DNA from: Bradyrhizobium ottawaense
Lineage (GTDB): Bacteria > Pseudomonadota > Alphaproteobacteria > Rhizobiales > Xanthobacteraceae
Length of the DNA: 64,000 nt
Direction: 5' to 3'
Assembly (NCBI RefSeq): GCF_900099825.1
Contig: NZ_LT629693.1
Span: 930,001 to 994,000, forward strand
Shown: in pieces, positions 19,617 through 28,698 of the stretch
Layout: each line of letters opens with the position of its first letter
How positions within the stretch are numbered: the first letter of the stretch is position 1
Translations under genes and position numbers: made by a program
Notes under the pieces: generated by a model
Told to the model about the DNA's origin: nothing
The model's input: the letters and a program-made list of their open reading frames with translations, nothing else
The model's database searches: none

Positions 19617-20310
19617 GGGGCTGACCGCCGGCTATTCCGCGATTCCCGTCCTGAACGGTGTCTCGATCAAGGTCGAACAGGGCCAGTTCGTCGCCATCGT
19701 CGGCCCGAACGGCGCCGGCAAGACCACCCTGTTCAAGACGATTTCCGGCATCGTGCGCCCAAGCGCGGGTGCCATCACCTTCGAAGACCACGACCTGCTG
19801 TCGATCCGTCCCGCGCAACGCGCGCATCTCGGCATCGCCCATGTTCCCGAAGGCCGCCAAGTATTTCCGTCGCTCACCGTGATGGAAAATCTCGAAATGG
19901 GCGCGGTCACCGCGGCCGGCCGGCGCGACTGGAAAAAAAATATCGAGCGCATCTTCGAATGGCTGCCGATTCTGGCCGAACGCCGCGGCCAGTTCGCAGG
20001 CACGCTGTCGGGCGGACAGCAGCAGATGCTGGCGATCGGCCGCGGGCTCGCCTCCTCGCCCAAGCTTCTGATGCTGGACGAACCCTCGATGGGCCTCGCA
20101 CCCGCGATCGCGGATTTCATCTTTGAGCGGCTGATCGAAATCCGCAAGCAATCGAACCTGACCATTTTGCTGGTCGAACAGCGCGTGGCGGAGGCCCTCG
20201 AGTCCGCCGACCACGGCTACGTGCTCGAGGCCGGCCGCGTCGCACTTGAAGGCAACAACCAGACCTTGCGGGCGGACGACCGCGTCCGCAAAGCCTATCT
20301 CGGCATGTGA
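19603..20310 (+). CDS. LivF-type ABC transporter ATPase
   Basis: A 235-aa ATPase with Walker A (GPNGAGKTT near residue 34), the signature LSGGQQQMLAIGRGL, Walker B (LLMLDEPS) and the switch His region (LLVEQRV). It overlaps the LivG end by 14 bases. It completes the importer with LivH and the LivM-LivG fusion. Unlike its fused partner it has a canonical signature, so the two ATP sites are probably asymmetric. Confidence 0.93.
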
Positions 20311-20346
20311 CCAACAGCGATCAACAACACCATCGGGAGAATAAAA

Positions 20347-21603
20347 ATGGGCCAGGACAACGCATCCGACAAGACCTCGAAGACCTCGCTGACACGGCGG
20401 ACTGTGCTCTCCGGCGCGGCCGCGATCGGACTGTCGTCGGTAGCGCGCGCGCAAGCGCCGGCCGAGGTCAAGGTCGGCTTGATCGTACCGCTCTCCGGTA
20501 TCTACACCCGTCCCGGCCAGGTGATGAAGATGGGCGCCGAGATGGGCATCGAGCACATCAACGCCCAGGGCGGCATCAAGTCGCTCGGCGGCGCCAAGAT
20601 GAAACTGGTCGTGATCGATTGCGGTGACACCACCGAGAAGGCCAAGAACGCGGCACAGCGCATGGTGGCGCAGGAAACCGATCTCGTTGCCGCTACCGGC
20701 TCCTACCTCTCATCGTTCACGCTGGCGGTGACCGAGGTGACCGAGCGGGCTGAGCTGCCGGTGCTCACGTTGTCTTATTCAGACCTGCTGGTCGAGCGCG
20801 GCTTCAAGTTCATCTTTCAAACCGCGGCGCCCGCCAGCGTGCAATCGCAACTCGGCCTGCCCGAACTGATGAAGCTCGCCGAAAAGGCCTCGGGCAAGCG
20901 TCCGAAGACCGTGGCGATGCTGATGGACAACACCGCCACTTCGGTCGCGACCGCCAAGGCGCTCAAGGAGAAACTCCTGGCGCAGGAAGGGCTTCAGCTC
21001 ATGGTCGAGGAGGTCTGGACGCCGCCGCTGTCCGACGCCACGTCGCTGATCCAGAAAGTCAGGGCGGCCAAGCCGGATCTGCTGCTGTTCATGCCGAACG
21101 CGGTCTCCGACGCCAAGCTCGGCCTGGAGAAGATCAACGAGTTCGGCCTCGGACAGGGCAAGATTCCGACCGTGTCCTTTAGCATCACCGTTGCCGAACC
21201 GGACATGCTGCAGAGCGTCACGCCGGAAGTTGTTCAGGGCATCATGACCATCGTCGCCAACTGGGGCTGCAAAGGACACGAGGACATCATCGCCGAGCTC
21301 AAGGCCAAGTACAAAGAGCCGTGGGCGACGCAGAACGTCATCTCGACCTATGGCGACATGTGGCTGATGAAGGCCGCGCTCGAGAAGGCCGGCAAGGCCG
21401 ACCGCCTCGCCGTCGCCGATGCGTTCCGCACCATGGATGGCGGGCCTGCGAAATACTATCCCGGCGGCCAGTTGAAGTTCGACGAAAAGGGCCGCCGTGT
21501 CGGCGCCGGCGTCGTGATCGTGCAGTGGCAGAACGGCGTGCCTGTTACCGTGTACCCGTCCGACCTCGCGCAGTCGTCGCCGTTCTGGCCGAAGAAAGCT
21601 TAA
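20347..21603 (+). CDS. ABC importer substrate-binding protein, Tat signal (copy 1)
   Basis: A 418-aa Liv-type periplasmic binding protein. It has a twin-arginine signal (TRRTVLSGAAAIGLSSVARA) with cleavage after ARA, then EVKVGLIVPLSGIYTRPGQ, the usual start of the type-I fold. GGGAG precedes the ATG by 8 bases. It lies directly after LivF and before a second, clearly related binding protein, so one importer is fed by two receptors. Confidence 0.9.
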   Translation: MGQDNASDKTSKTSLTRRTVLSGAAAIGLSSVARAQAPAEVKVGLIVPLSGIYTRPGQVMKMGAEMGIEHINAQGGIKSLGGAKMKLVVIDCGDTTEKAKNAAQRMVAQETDLVAATGSYLSSFTLAVTEVTERAELPVLTLSYSDLLVERGFKFIFQTAAPASVQSQLGLPELMKLAEKASGKRPKTVAMLMDNTATSVATAKALKEKLLAQEGLQLMVEEVWTPPLSDATSLIQKVRAAKPDLLLFMPNAVSDAKLGLEKINEFGLGQGKIPTVSFSITVAEPDMLQSVTPEVVQGIMTIVANWGCKGHEDIIAELKAKYKEPWATQNVISTYGDMWLMKAALEKAGKADRLAVADAFRTMDGGPAKYYPGGQLKFDEKGRRVGAGVVIVQWQNGVPVTVYPSDLAQSSPFWPKKA

Positions 21604-21643
21604 GCGTATCTCGTCTCAAAAAAATATTGGGGAGGACCGGTTC

Positions 21644-22879
21644 ATGACAAAAATTACTAAGGCCGCATTGACGCGGCGCAGCCTGCTGGCCGGCGCGTCC
21701 GCCGGGCTGATCGCTTCTCGCGCGTGGGCCCAGCAGCCTTCCGAGGTCAAGGTCGGATTGCTGGTGCCGGTTTCCGGACTTTATGCGCGCCCAGGCACGG
21801 TCATGCGCGAGGGCGCCGAGATGGCGGTGGACCACATCAACGCGCAGGGAGGCATCAAGTCGCTCGGCGGCGCCAAGCTGAAGCTGGTCGTACTCGACTC
21901 CGGCGATACCACGGAGAAGGCCAAGAACGCTGCGCAACGCATGGTCGCCCAGGAAACCGATCTGGTGGCCGCGAGCGGCGCCTATCTGAGTTCGTTCACG
22001 CTGGCCGTCACGGAAGTGACGGAACGGGCCAGCCTTCCGGTCCTGACCCTCTCCTACTCCGACCAGATTACCGATCGCGGTTTCAAATATGTCTTCCAGA
22101 CCTCGGCAACGGCGGGATCGCAGGCAAAACAGGCGCTGCCGCAGATCGTGAAACTGGCGGAAACGGCTTCCGGCAAAAAGCCCAAGACGGTTGCGATCGT
22201 CACCGACAACACCGCAGCATCGGTGTCGTCGGCCAAGGCGATGCGCGACGGCCTGCTTGCCGAAAATGGCCTTCAACTGATCGTCGATGAAACCTTCACC
22301 CCGCCGTTGGCCGACGCCACCTCGCTGGTCCAGAAACTGCGGTCGGCCAAACCTGATTTGCTGTTCTTCCTGCCGACCGTGATCTCCGACGCCAAGCTGC
22401 TGCTTGAGAAGATGAACGAGTTCGGCCTTGGACAAGGCAAGCTTCCGACCATCTCGTTCGGGATCGCGATCGCCGAGCCCGACATGCTGCAGACCGTCAG
22501 CCCGGAATTGCTGCAGGGCTTGCTCACCTGTGTCGCGAGCTGGGGCGCCAAGGGCCATGAGGCGCTGATTGCCGAACTCAAGACCCGCTACAAGGAGCCG
22601 TGGATGACGCAGAATGCGATTTCCACCTATGGCGACATGTGGGTGATCAAGGACGCGCTGGAAAAGGCCGGCAAGGCCGACCGCGTCGCGGTCGCCGACG
22701 CCCTGCGCTCCATGGATGCCGGCCCGTCGAAATATTACCCGCTCGGCGAAATCAAGTTCGACGAAAAAGGCCGCCGCGTCGGCGCCGGCATGACCATCGT
22801 GCAGTGGCAGGCCGGCGTGCCGGTCACGGTGTTTCCCCCACAACTGGCGCTAGCGCAGCCGTTCTGGCCCAAAAACTGA
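21644..22879 (+). CDS. ABC importer substrate-binding protein, Tat signal (copy 2)
   Basis: A 411-aa paralogue of the preceding gene, alike along its whole length (shared blocks such as KLVVLDSGDTTEKAKNAAQR, IVQWQ). It also has a twin-arginine signal (TRRSLLAGASAGL). GGGGAGGA lies about 8 bases before the ATG. Tandem duplication followed by divergence is the likely origin. The two copies may bind related ligands such as isomers. Confidence 0.9.
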   Translation: MTKITKAALTRRSLLAGASAGLIASRAWAQQPSEVKVGLLVPVSGLYARPGTVMREGAEMAVDHINAQGGIKSLGGAKLKLVVLDSGDTTEKAKNAAQRMVAQETDLVAASGAYLSSFTLAVTEVTERASLPVLTLSYSDQITDRGFKYVFQTSATAGSQAKQALPQIVKLAETASGKKPKTVAIVTDNTAASVSSAKAMRDGLLAENGLQLIVDETFTPPLADATSLVQKLRSAKPDLLFFLPTVISDAKLLLEKMNEFGLGQGKLPTISFGIAIAEPDMLQTVSPELLQGLLTCVASWGAKGHEALIAELKTRYKEPWMTQNAISTYGDMWVIKDALEKAGKADRVAVADALRSMDAGPSKYYPLGEIKFDEKGRRVGAGMTIVQWQAGVPVTVFPPQLALAQPFWPKN

Positions 22880-22898
22880 CTGAAGATTGGATTCTCAC

Positions 22899-23279
22899 AT
22901 GGACAAGACCACCTACGATCGCGGCCTCCAGATCCGCAAGAGCGTCCTTGGCGATGCGTTCGTCGACAAGGCGATCGCTTCCGCCGACGACTTCAACCGC
23001 CCGATGCAGGATCTCACGACCGAATACTGCTGGGGCTACGTCTGGGGCCGCGACGGCCTCACGCACAAGACGCGCAGCTTTCTCAACCTCGCCATGCTCT
23101 GCGCGCTGAACCGGCCGCAGGAACTCAAGACCCACGTCCGGGGCGCGCTGACCAACGGCGCCACGCGCGAGGAAATCCGCGAAGTGTTCATGCAGGTCGC
23201 GATCTATTGCGGCGTGCCGGCGGGCGTCGACGCCTTCCGTAACGCCAAGGAAGTGTTCGCCGAACTGGACAAGAAATAG
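22899..23279 (+). CDS. Carboxymuconolactone decarboxylase family protein (second copy)
   Basis: A 126-aa PcaC-like protein. It is closely similar to the product of 12496-12873 over its length (KTRSFLNLAMLCALNRPQEL, IYCGVPAGVDAFRNAKEVF). The ATG at 22899 aligns with the paralogue's start; an earlier TTG is unlikely. It follows the second binding protein by 19 bases. Having one copy at each end of the island suggests a central decarboxylase or lactone step of the pathway. Confidence 0.85.
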   Translation: MDKTTYDRGLQIRKSVLGDAFVDKAIASADDFNRPMQDLTTEYCWGYVWGRDGLTHKTRSFLNLAMLCALNRPQELKTHVRGALTNGATREEIREVFMQVAIYCGVPAGVDAFRNAKEVFAELDKK

Positions 23280-23308
23280 ACCCAGGAAACAGGTCGGGGA
23301 TTCACGCG

Positions 23309-24082
23309 ATGCTGAAGGGCAGATGGGCACTGGTGACGGGGGCTACGGCGGGCCTCGGCCTTGCCGTGGCCGAAAGCCTTGCCGGCGCCGGCGCCAACAT
23401 CGTCCTGCACGATCTGGCCGAGCCCGCGGCTTCGGGGGATCGTCTCCGCACGCAATTCGGCGTTGAGGTCGTCAGCGTTGCTGCTGACCTGTCGCAGCGT
23501 AGCGCGATCGAAACCATGATGGCCGGCCTGCTCGGCCGCATCGGAGCGGTCGACATCCTCGTCAACAACGCCGTGGTGCGGCATTTTTCGCCGGTCGAAC
23601 ACTTCCCGCCGGAGCGATGGGACCAGGCGCTGGCCGTCAACCTGTCGGCGCCGTTCCACCTGATCCGCCTGGCACTGCCAGGCATGAAAGCGCGGCAATG
23701 GGGCCGCATCATCAACATGGCTTCGATCTACTCGACCCGCGCCGTCGCCGATCGTATCGACTACGTCACCACCAAGACCGCCATCGTCGGCATGACCCGT
23801 GCGGTTGCCATCGAGACGACAAGGAGCGGGATCACCTGCAACGCGCTGTGCCCGGGCACGCTGCCGACGCCGGCCATTCAGAGAAAGATTGCGTCGATCG
23901 CGGCCAGCGAAGGCCGCTCGATCGACGAGACGACCAGCGACTATCTGGCAACCAGGCAGCCGACCGGGCGGTTCGTCGCTTTGGAAGCCGTCGGCGCGAT
24001 GGCCGCCTTTCTGTGCAGTCCGGCCGCGCAGGATATCACCGGGGCCACGCTGCCGATCGATGGCGGATGGTCCGTCGCATGA
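23309..24082 (+). CDS. SDR-family oxidoreductase
   Basis: A 257-aa classical short-chain dehydrogenase. The cofactor motif is VTGATAGLGLAVAE, followed by VNNAVV in place of NNAG, and the catalytic Tyr/Lys in DYVTTKTA. The C-terminal ITGATLPIDGGWSVA is typical. The DLAEP segment after beta-2 suggests NAD(H) preference. It lies in the plus-strand run between the PcaC-like gene and a second SDR. Substrate unknown; a hydroxyacid or alcohol intermediate is likely. Confidence 0.88.
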   Translation: MLKGRWALVTGATAGLGLAVAESLAGAGANIVLHDLAEPAASGDRLRTQFGVEVVSVAADLSQRSAIETMMAGLLGRIGAVDILVNNAVVRHFSPVEHFPPERWDQALAVNLSAPFHLIRLALPGMKARQWGRIINMASIYSTRAVADRIDYVTTKTAIVGMTRAVAIETTRSGITCNALCPGTLPTPAIQRKIASIAASEGRSIDETTSDYLATRQPTGRFVALEAVGAMAAFLCSPAAQDITGATLPIDGGWSVA

Positions 24083-24115
24083 GCACCGTCGGCCAATCCC
24101 GGCAGGAGAGTATGA

Positions 24116-24856
24116 ATGACTGATGCTTCGAACCGAACCGCGGTCCTGACCGGTGCCGCCGGCGGCATGGGCCGTGCCATCACCAAGGCACTGCTCGAAA
24201 GCGGACGCCGCGTCGTGCTGGCCGACCGCGATGGCAACGCCTTGCGACAGTTCGCGGCCGAAATGGGCGACAACACCTTTCCTGTCGAACTGGATATTAC
24301 CGACGCCAAGGCCGTCGATCGCCTGCCCGACCTCATTCCGGACGCCTTCAGGCCCGTCGACATCCTCATCAACAATGCCGGCCACGATATCGGCGGCCGG
24401 ACGCGGTTCGATGCGGGCGCGGCTGACGATTGGTCCGCCATCATCCAGACCAACCTGATCGGCCTGATGCGAGTGACTCGCAGTCTGCTGCCCGACATGG
24501 TCAGGCGCAACGCCGGCCACATCGTCAACATCAGTTCGGTCAACGCCGTTCGTATCGTGCCTGATATGGCCGCCTACAGCGCCAGCAAGGCCGGCGTTCA
24601 CATGTTCACCGAGACGCTGCGGGGAGAACTCGCCGAAACCGCGATCCGAGTCACCGAGATGCAGCCCGGCCTGACCCGGACCAACATCATCCTGACCCGC
24701 TACCGGGGCGACCGGGAGAAGGAAAAGGACTATTTCGACCAGTTCAGGATGGCGCTCGATCCGGCCGATATCGCCAGGTCGATCGTGTTCGCGCTGGACC
24801 AGCCACCCCATGTTCAGATTGCGGAGATGCTGATTCTGCCCGTAAATCGCTATTGA
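24116..24856 (+). CDS. SDR-family oxidoreductase (second)
   Basis: A 246-aa short-chain dehydrogenase with LTGAAGGMGRAI, INNAGHDIGG and YSASKAG (catalytic Tyr/Lys). An acidic residue after beta-2 (LADRDGN) suggests NAD(H). The C-terminus (PPHVQIAEMLILPVNRY) resembles the YdfG/serine-dehydrogenase-like branch, which oxidises beta-hydroxyacids to semialdehydes. It is followed after 29 bases by the GntR regulator. Substrate is unknown. Confidence 0.87.
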   Translation: MTDASNRTAVLTGAAGGMGRAITKALLESGRRVVLADRDGNALRQFAAEMGDNTFPVELDITDAKAVDRLPDLIPDAFRPVDILINNAGHDIGGRTRFDAGAADDWSAIIQTNLIGLMRVTRSLLPDMVRRNAGHIVNISSVNAVRIVPDMAAYSASKAGVHMFTETLRGELAETAIRVTEMQPGLTRTNIILTRYRGDREKEKDYFDQFRMALDPADIARSIVFALDQPPHVQIAEMLILPVNRY

Positions 24857-24885
24857 ATTCGGAGTCGGTACGAAGGCGGTAGACC

Positions 24886-25590
24886 ATGGACAAACGCGCT
24901 GAATTGCAATCCACGCTACGGATCGAGGACGTTCCAACCGTCCGCTCGATGGTCGCGCAGAAGCTACGCGAGGCGATCATGTCCGGAACGCTGAAACCCG
25001 GCCAGCGGCTGATCGAACGCGAGCTGTGCGAGATGACCGGCGTCAGCCGGCCCTCGATTCGCGAGGCGCTGCGGGCGCTGGAAGCCGATGGGCTCGTCAA
25101 TACCGTCCCGCATCGCGGTCCGGTCGTCAGCACCATCAGCCTCGAGGAAGCCAAACAGCTCTATGCCGCGCGTGCCGTGCTGGAAGGATTTGCCGGACGC
25201 GAATGCGCCCGGCTGCACGATCCCGCCGTCGTTCGCCGGATCGGCGACGCGCTCACCAAATTGAAGGCGGCGTTCGCCGCAGGCGATCTGATGACGGCGC
25301 TCGAGGCCAAGACCGAATTCTACGCGGCGCTGATCGGAGGCTGCCAGAATTCCTTCATCGAGCGAATGCTGAGGCCGCTGCATGACCGGATCACGCTCTT
25401 GCGAATTACCTCGATGTCGCAGCCGAAGCGGATCAACAAGAGCCTGCGCGAAGTGACCGCAATCTGGCGTGCCATTCAGAACGGCGACCCCGACCTCGCC
25501 GAGAAGTGTTGCGTCGATCACATCAATGCGGCCGCCGTCGCTGCGCTCAGCATGATCGCGTCGAACGAAAAGGCCGCCGCGAACGAATAG
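24886..25590 (+). CDS. GntR-family regulator, FCD domain
   Basis: A 234-aa FadR-subfamily regulator. The winged helix covers residues about 20-85 (GQRLIERELCEMTGVSRPSI), followed by an all-helical FCD effector domain. Such proteins usually bind carboxylate metabolites and repress nearby catabolic operons. Its place at the end of the enzyme run makes it the likely regulator of the 12.5-26.6 kb island. A candidate target is the divergent region at 14265-14440. Confidence 0.88.
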   Translation: MDKRAELQSTLRIEDVPTVRSMVAQKLREAIMSGTLKPGQRLIERELCEMTGVSRPSIREALRALEADGLVNTVPHRGPVVSTISLEEAKQLYAARAVLEGFAGRECARLHDPAVVRRIGDALTKLKAAFAAGDLMTALEAKTEFYAALIGGCQNSFIERMLRPLHDRITLLRITSMSQPKRINKSLREVTAIWRAIQNGDPDLAEKCCVDHINAAAVAALSMIASNEKAAANE

Positions 25591-25640
25591 CCGACCAATG
25601 CCCACTGTTTAACAACAAGAAAAAGACGACAGGAAACGCC

Positions 25641-26612
25641 ATGAAGTTTGTAATACGAGTTCTGCTGGCTCTGCTGCTGTCGCCAGCGCTGCCACTATGT
25701 GCGCAGGATTTCCCGCACCGGCCGATCACGATGATCGTACCCTTCTCGGCCGGCGGCCCCGGCGACGTCATCGCCCGCCTGCTCGGCAATTCGATGGGGG
25801 CTGTGCTGAAGCAGACGGTGGTGATCGAGAACGTCGTCGGCGCCGGCGGCACCCTTGGCACCAACCGGGTCGCCAAGGCGGAGCCGGACGGCTACACGCT
25901 GCTGCTGATGCATGTCGGTCAGGCCACGGCGCCCGCGCTCTACGCCAAGCTGCCGTTCGATCCGATCGGCGACTTTGCGCCGATCGGGCTCGTCACCGAC
26001 GTGCCGATGATCTTGGTAGCTCGGGCAAACTATCCCGCCAAGAACCTGCAGGAACTGGTGGCCTATGTGCGTACCCAGGGCGACAAGGTCACCTACGGCA
26101 ATGTCGGGCTCGGTTCGGCGTCGCATCTGTGCGGCCTGATGTTCATGAGCGCCATCGAAACCAAGTTGACACCGATCTACTACAAGGGCGGCGGCCCGGC
26201 ACTGAACGATATCATTGCCGGTCACATCGACGTCTATTGCGATCCGGCGACCGGACCGACGCCCTATATTCAGGCCGGCACCATCCCGGGTTTCGCCATT
26301 ACCAGCAAGAAACGGGTTCCGACCCTGCCGAACGTGCCGACAGCCACCGAGGCCGGCCTGCCGAAGTTCGACGTCACGACCTGGTATGGACTTTACGCGC
26401 CGCGCAATACGCCCAAACCGGTGGTCGATGCGCTGGTCGACGCACTGCAGAAGGCGCTTAGGGATCCGCCGTTGGTCAACCGCTTCGCCGAACTCAGCAT
26501 GACCCCGGTCGAGCCGGAGCAAGCGACGCCGGCAGCACTCGAAACCCTGCTCAAGAGCGAAACCGTGCGATGGGGCAAGATCATCAAGGACGCCGGCATC
26601 GAGCCGCAGTAA
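25641..26612 (+). CDS. Tripartite tricarboxylate transporter (Bug-type) substrate-binding protein
   Basis: A 323-aa periplasmic receptor with a Sec signal (FVIRVLLALLLSPALPLCAQ) and the family motifs ITMIVPFSAGGPGDVIARL and NVVGAGGTLGTNRVAKAEPD. The ATG at 25641 gives the natural signal peptide. No TctA/TctB membrane partners are adjacent, so it is an orphan receptor, common in this lineage. It ends 4 bases from the convergent SerA-type gene. Confidence 0.9.
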   Translation: MKFVIRVLLALLLSPALPLCAQDFPHRPITMIVPFSAGGPGDVIARLLGNSMGAVLKQTVVIENVVGAGGTLGTNRVAKAEPDGYTLLLMHVGQATAPALYAKLPFDPIGDFAPIGLVTDVPMILVARANYPAKNLQELVAYVRTQGDKVTYGNVGLGSASHLCGLMFMSAIETKLTPIYYKGGGPALNDIIAGHIDVYCDPATGPTPYIQAGTIPGFAITSKKRVPTLPNVPTATEAGLPKFDVTTWYGLYAPRNTPKPVVDALVDALQKALRDPPLVNRFAELSMTPVEPEQATPAALETLLKSETVRWGKIIKDAGIEPQ

Positions 26613-26616
26613 AGTC

Positions 26617-27891
26617 TCACGCCTTGTATTCGTAGAGCAACCGGGCGCGAATGGTTCCTTCCAGCGCCCGGATGTCCGCGAGCACGCGCTGACTGTCGGC
26701 GGCGGAGGCATCGGCGTCGAGCACGACATAGCCGACATCGTGATCGGTCTCGTAGTATTGCGCGGCGATGTTGACGGCATGGCGCGCCAGCACTTCGTTC
26801 AGCCGGCCGAGCATGCCCGGCACGTTGCGCTGCACCTGAATGAACCGCGTCCCCGATGGCCGCGGCGGCAGCTGGACCTGGGGGAAATTGACGGCGCCCA
26901 TGGTCGAGCCGGAATCGCTGTAGTCGACCAGCTTGCGGGCGACCTCGGCGCCGATGCGTTCCTGCGCCTCCTCGGTCGAACCGCCGATATGCGGCGTCAG
27001 GATGACATTTTCCAGCCCCTGCAGCGGCGATACGAACCGCTCCGCGTTCGAGCCCGGCTCGACCGGAAAGACGTCGACCGCGGCGCCGCGAAGCCTGCCT
27101 TCCCGCAGCGCCTCGGCCAGCGCATCGAGATCGACCACGGAGCCGCGGCTGTTGTTGATGAAATAGGCGCCGGGTTTCATCGCCCGGATTTCGTCGCGCC
27201 CGATCATCTTGTTGGTCGCAGGGGTTTCGGGCACATGCAGCGTCACGACGTCGCTTTGGGCCAGCAGCTCATGCAGGGTCGCCGTCGGCTCCGTGTTCCC
27301 GTGGCGAAGCCTGTCGGTATGATCGTAGAAGACAACCCGCATGCCGAACGCTTCGGCCAGGTTCGAAAGCTGCGAGCCGATATTGCCATAGCCGATGATG
27401 CCGAGCGTCTTGCCCCTCACCTCATGGCTGTCGTCGGCGGACTTGTCCCAGCGCCCCTGATGGGCCCCGTTGGAGCGCGAGACGATCCGGCGCAGCAGGA
27501 TGACGATCTCCCCGATCACCAGTTCCGCCACGCTGCGGGTGTTGGAAAACGGTGCATTGAACACGGGAATGCCGCTCCGCCGTGCCGCATCAAGATCGAC
27601 CTGGTTGGTGCCGACGCTGAAGCAGCCGATCGCGATGAGACGGTCCGCGGCCTCGACAACTTCAGGGGTGATCTGACTGCGGGAGCGGATGCCGAGCAGG
27701 TGCACGCCCTTGATGGCCTCAAGCAGCGCCTCGCCGTCGAGCGCCTTGGGCAGCCGCGTCAGGTTGGAATAGCCGGCCTGCTCGATCAACTGCACGGCGC
27801 TGTCGTTGACGCCCTCGAGCAGCAGGACCCGGATCTTGTCCTTCGGAAGCGAGAGTTGGGGTAAAGCGGAACGATTCTGGTGCACGATCAC
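26617..27891 (-). CDS. serA: D-3-phosphoglycerate dehydrogenase, ACT-domain type
   Basis: A 424-aa enzyme of the short, E. coli-like SerA class. It has a Rossmann motif (GIIGYGNIGSQ), catalytic Arg (NNSRGSVVD), Glu (FPVEPG) and His (LTPHIGGST), and a C-terminal ACT domain from about residue 350 for serine feedback. The GTG at 27891 has GAAGGA about 5 bases upstream. Many alphaproteobacteria carry a longer SerA elsewhere, so this may be a second copy serving the catabolic island or D-2-hydroxyglutarate metabolism. That is inference. Confidence 0.85.
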   Translation of the reverse strand: MIVHQNRSALPQLSLPKDKIRVLLLEGVNDSAVQLIEQAGYSNLTRLPKALDGEALLEAIKGVHLLGIRSRSQITPEVVEAADRLIAIGCFSVGTNQVDLDAARRSGIPVFNAPFSNTRSVAELVIGEIVILLRRIVSRSNGAHQGRWDKSADDSHEVRGKTLGIIGYGNIGSQLSNLAEAFGMRVVFYDHTDRLRHGNTEPTATLHELLAQSDVVTLHVPETPATNKMIGRDEIRAMKPGAYFINNSRGSVVDLDALAEALREGRLRGAAVDVFPVEPGSNAERFVSPLQGLENVILTPHIGGSTEEAQERIGAEVARKLVDYSDSGSTMGAVNFPQVQLPPRPSGTRFIQVQRNVPGMLGRLNEVLARHAVNIAAQYYETDHDVGYVVLDADASAADSQRVLADIRALEGTIRARLLYEYKA

Positions 27892-27971
27892 GGCGTCCTT
27901 CAGCGATAGGTGAACTAAGCGCGGACTGGGTCGCGCACGCGCCGCTTTCTAGCCGATTCAGCGGATTAAAT

Positions 27972-28067
27972 ATTCAATCAATCCATCGGCAGAGCCACGA
28001 GAAGTATTTAGTTTAAGTCATTCATTTTATTGGACTTATTGGCTCTCAACTGAATTCTTGATTGAAT
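27972..28067 (-). promoter_or_regulatory. AT-rich upstream region of serA with 10-bp inverted repeat
   Basis: ATTCAATCAA at 27972-27981 and its exact complement TTGATTGAAT at 28058-28067 flank 76 AT-rich bases in the gap between cobU and serA. The AT content stands out from the surroundings. It probably includes the serA promoter, and the arms could be paired operator half-sites. Confidence 0.35.
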
Positions 28068-28113
28068 GGCGCGATTGAGAAATTCGCAAGGCAGCCGGAT
28101 CACGCCTGAGATT

Positions 28114-28620
28114 TCACTTCACCTTGAGCGGCAGTCCGGCCACCGCCAAGGTCACTTCGTCGGCGACCGCGGCAACCCATTGATTGAGCGTTCCAGCCGC
28201 GTCGCGAAATTCCCGCGCCAGCACATTGTCAGGCACGATGCCGGCGCCGACCTCGTTGGTGACGAAGATCACCGGATCGGCCTGCGCCGGGAGCGCCGCC
28301 ACCAGCGCGCGGCCGGCGGCCTGCCAGTCATAGCCGCCGAGCATCAGGTTGGTCAGCCACAACGTCAGGCAATCGACCAGCCGGGGCCCCTGCCCGTCGG
28401 TCGCGGCCAGCGCGCCGGTCAGATCAAGCGGCTCGGCATGCGTGCGCCAGTTGCCACCCCGCCGCGCCTGATGCGCCGCGATCCGTGCCGTCATCTCGGC
28501 ATCGCGGGGTTCGGCGGTGGCGATGTAGATGGCGCGCGGCGCGAGGCTGAGCGCGCGCGCCTCGGCGATCGCACTCTTGCCCGAACGGGCGCCGCCCGTC
28601 ACCAGAATGATCCTGCCCAT
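28114..28620 (-). CDS. cobU: Adenosylcobinamide kinase/guanylyltransferase (CobU/CobP)
   Basis: A 168-aa bifunctional enzyme that phosphorylates adenosylcobinamide and transfers GMP to form adenosyl-GDP-cobinamide. It has the P-loop VTGGARSGKSAIAE at the N-terminus, the IYIATAEPRDAEM block and LVDCLTLWLTNLM. Start chosen at MGRIILVTGG, with GAGGGG 2 to 3 bases upstream. It follows the PepSY gene on the minus strand, so it is probably the last gene under the first cobalamin riboswitch. Confidence 0.92.
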   Translation of the reverse strand: MGRIILVTGGARSGKSAIAEARALSLAPRAIYIATAEPRDAEMTARIAAHQARRGGNWRTHAEPLDLTGALAATDGQGPRLVDCLTLWLTNLMLGGYDWQAAGRALVAALPAQADPVIFVTNEVGAGIVPDNVLAREFRDAAGTLNQWVAAVADEVTLAVAGLPLKVK

Positions 28621-28698
28621 GTCCCCTCTTGTTCGCTTCAGACCTCGCGAAGCAGAAACCATCGGCGCGTGAAACACAACCGTCCAGCGCCGTTGGTT

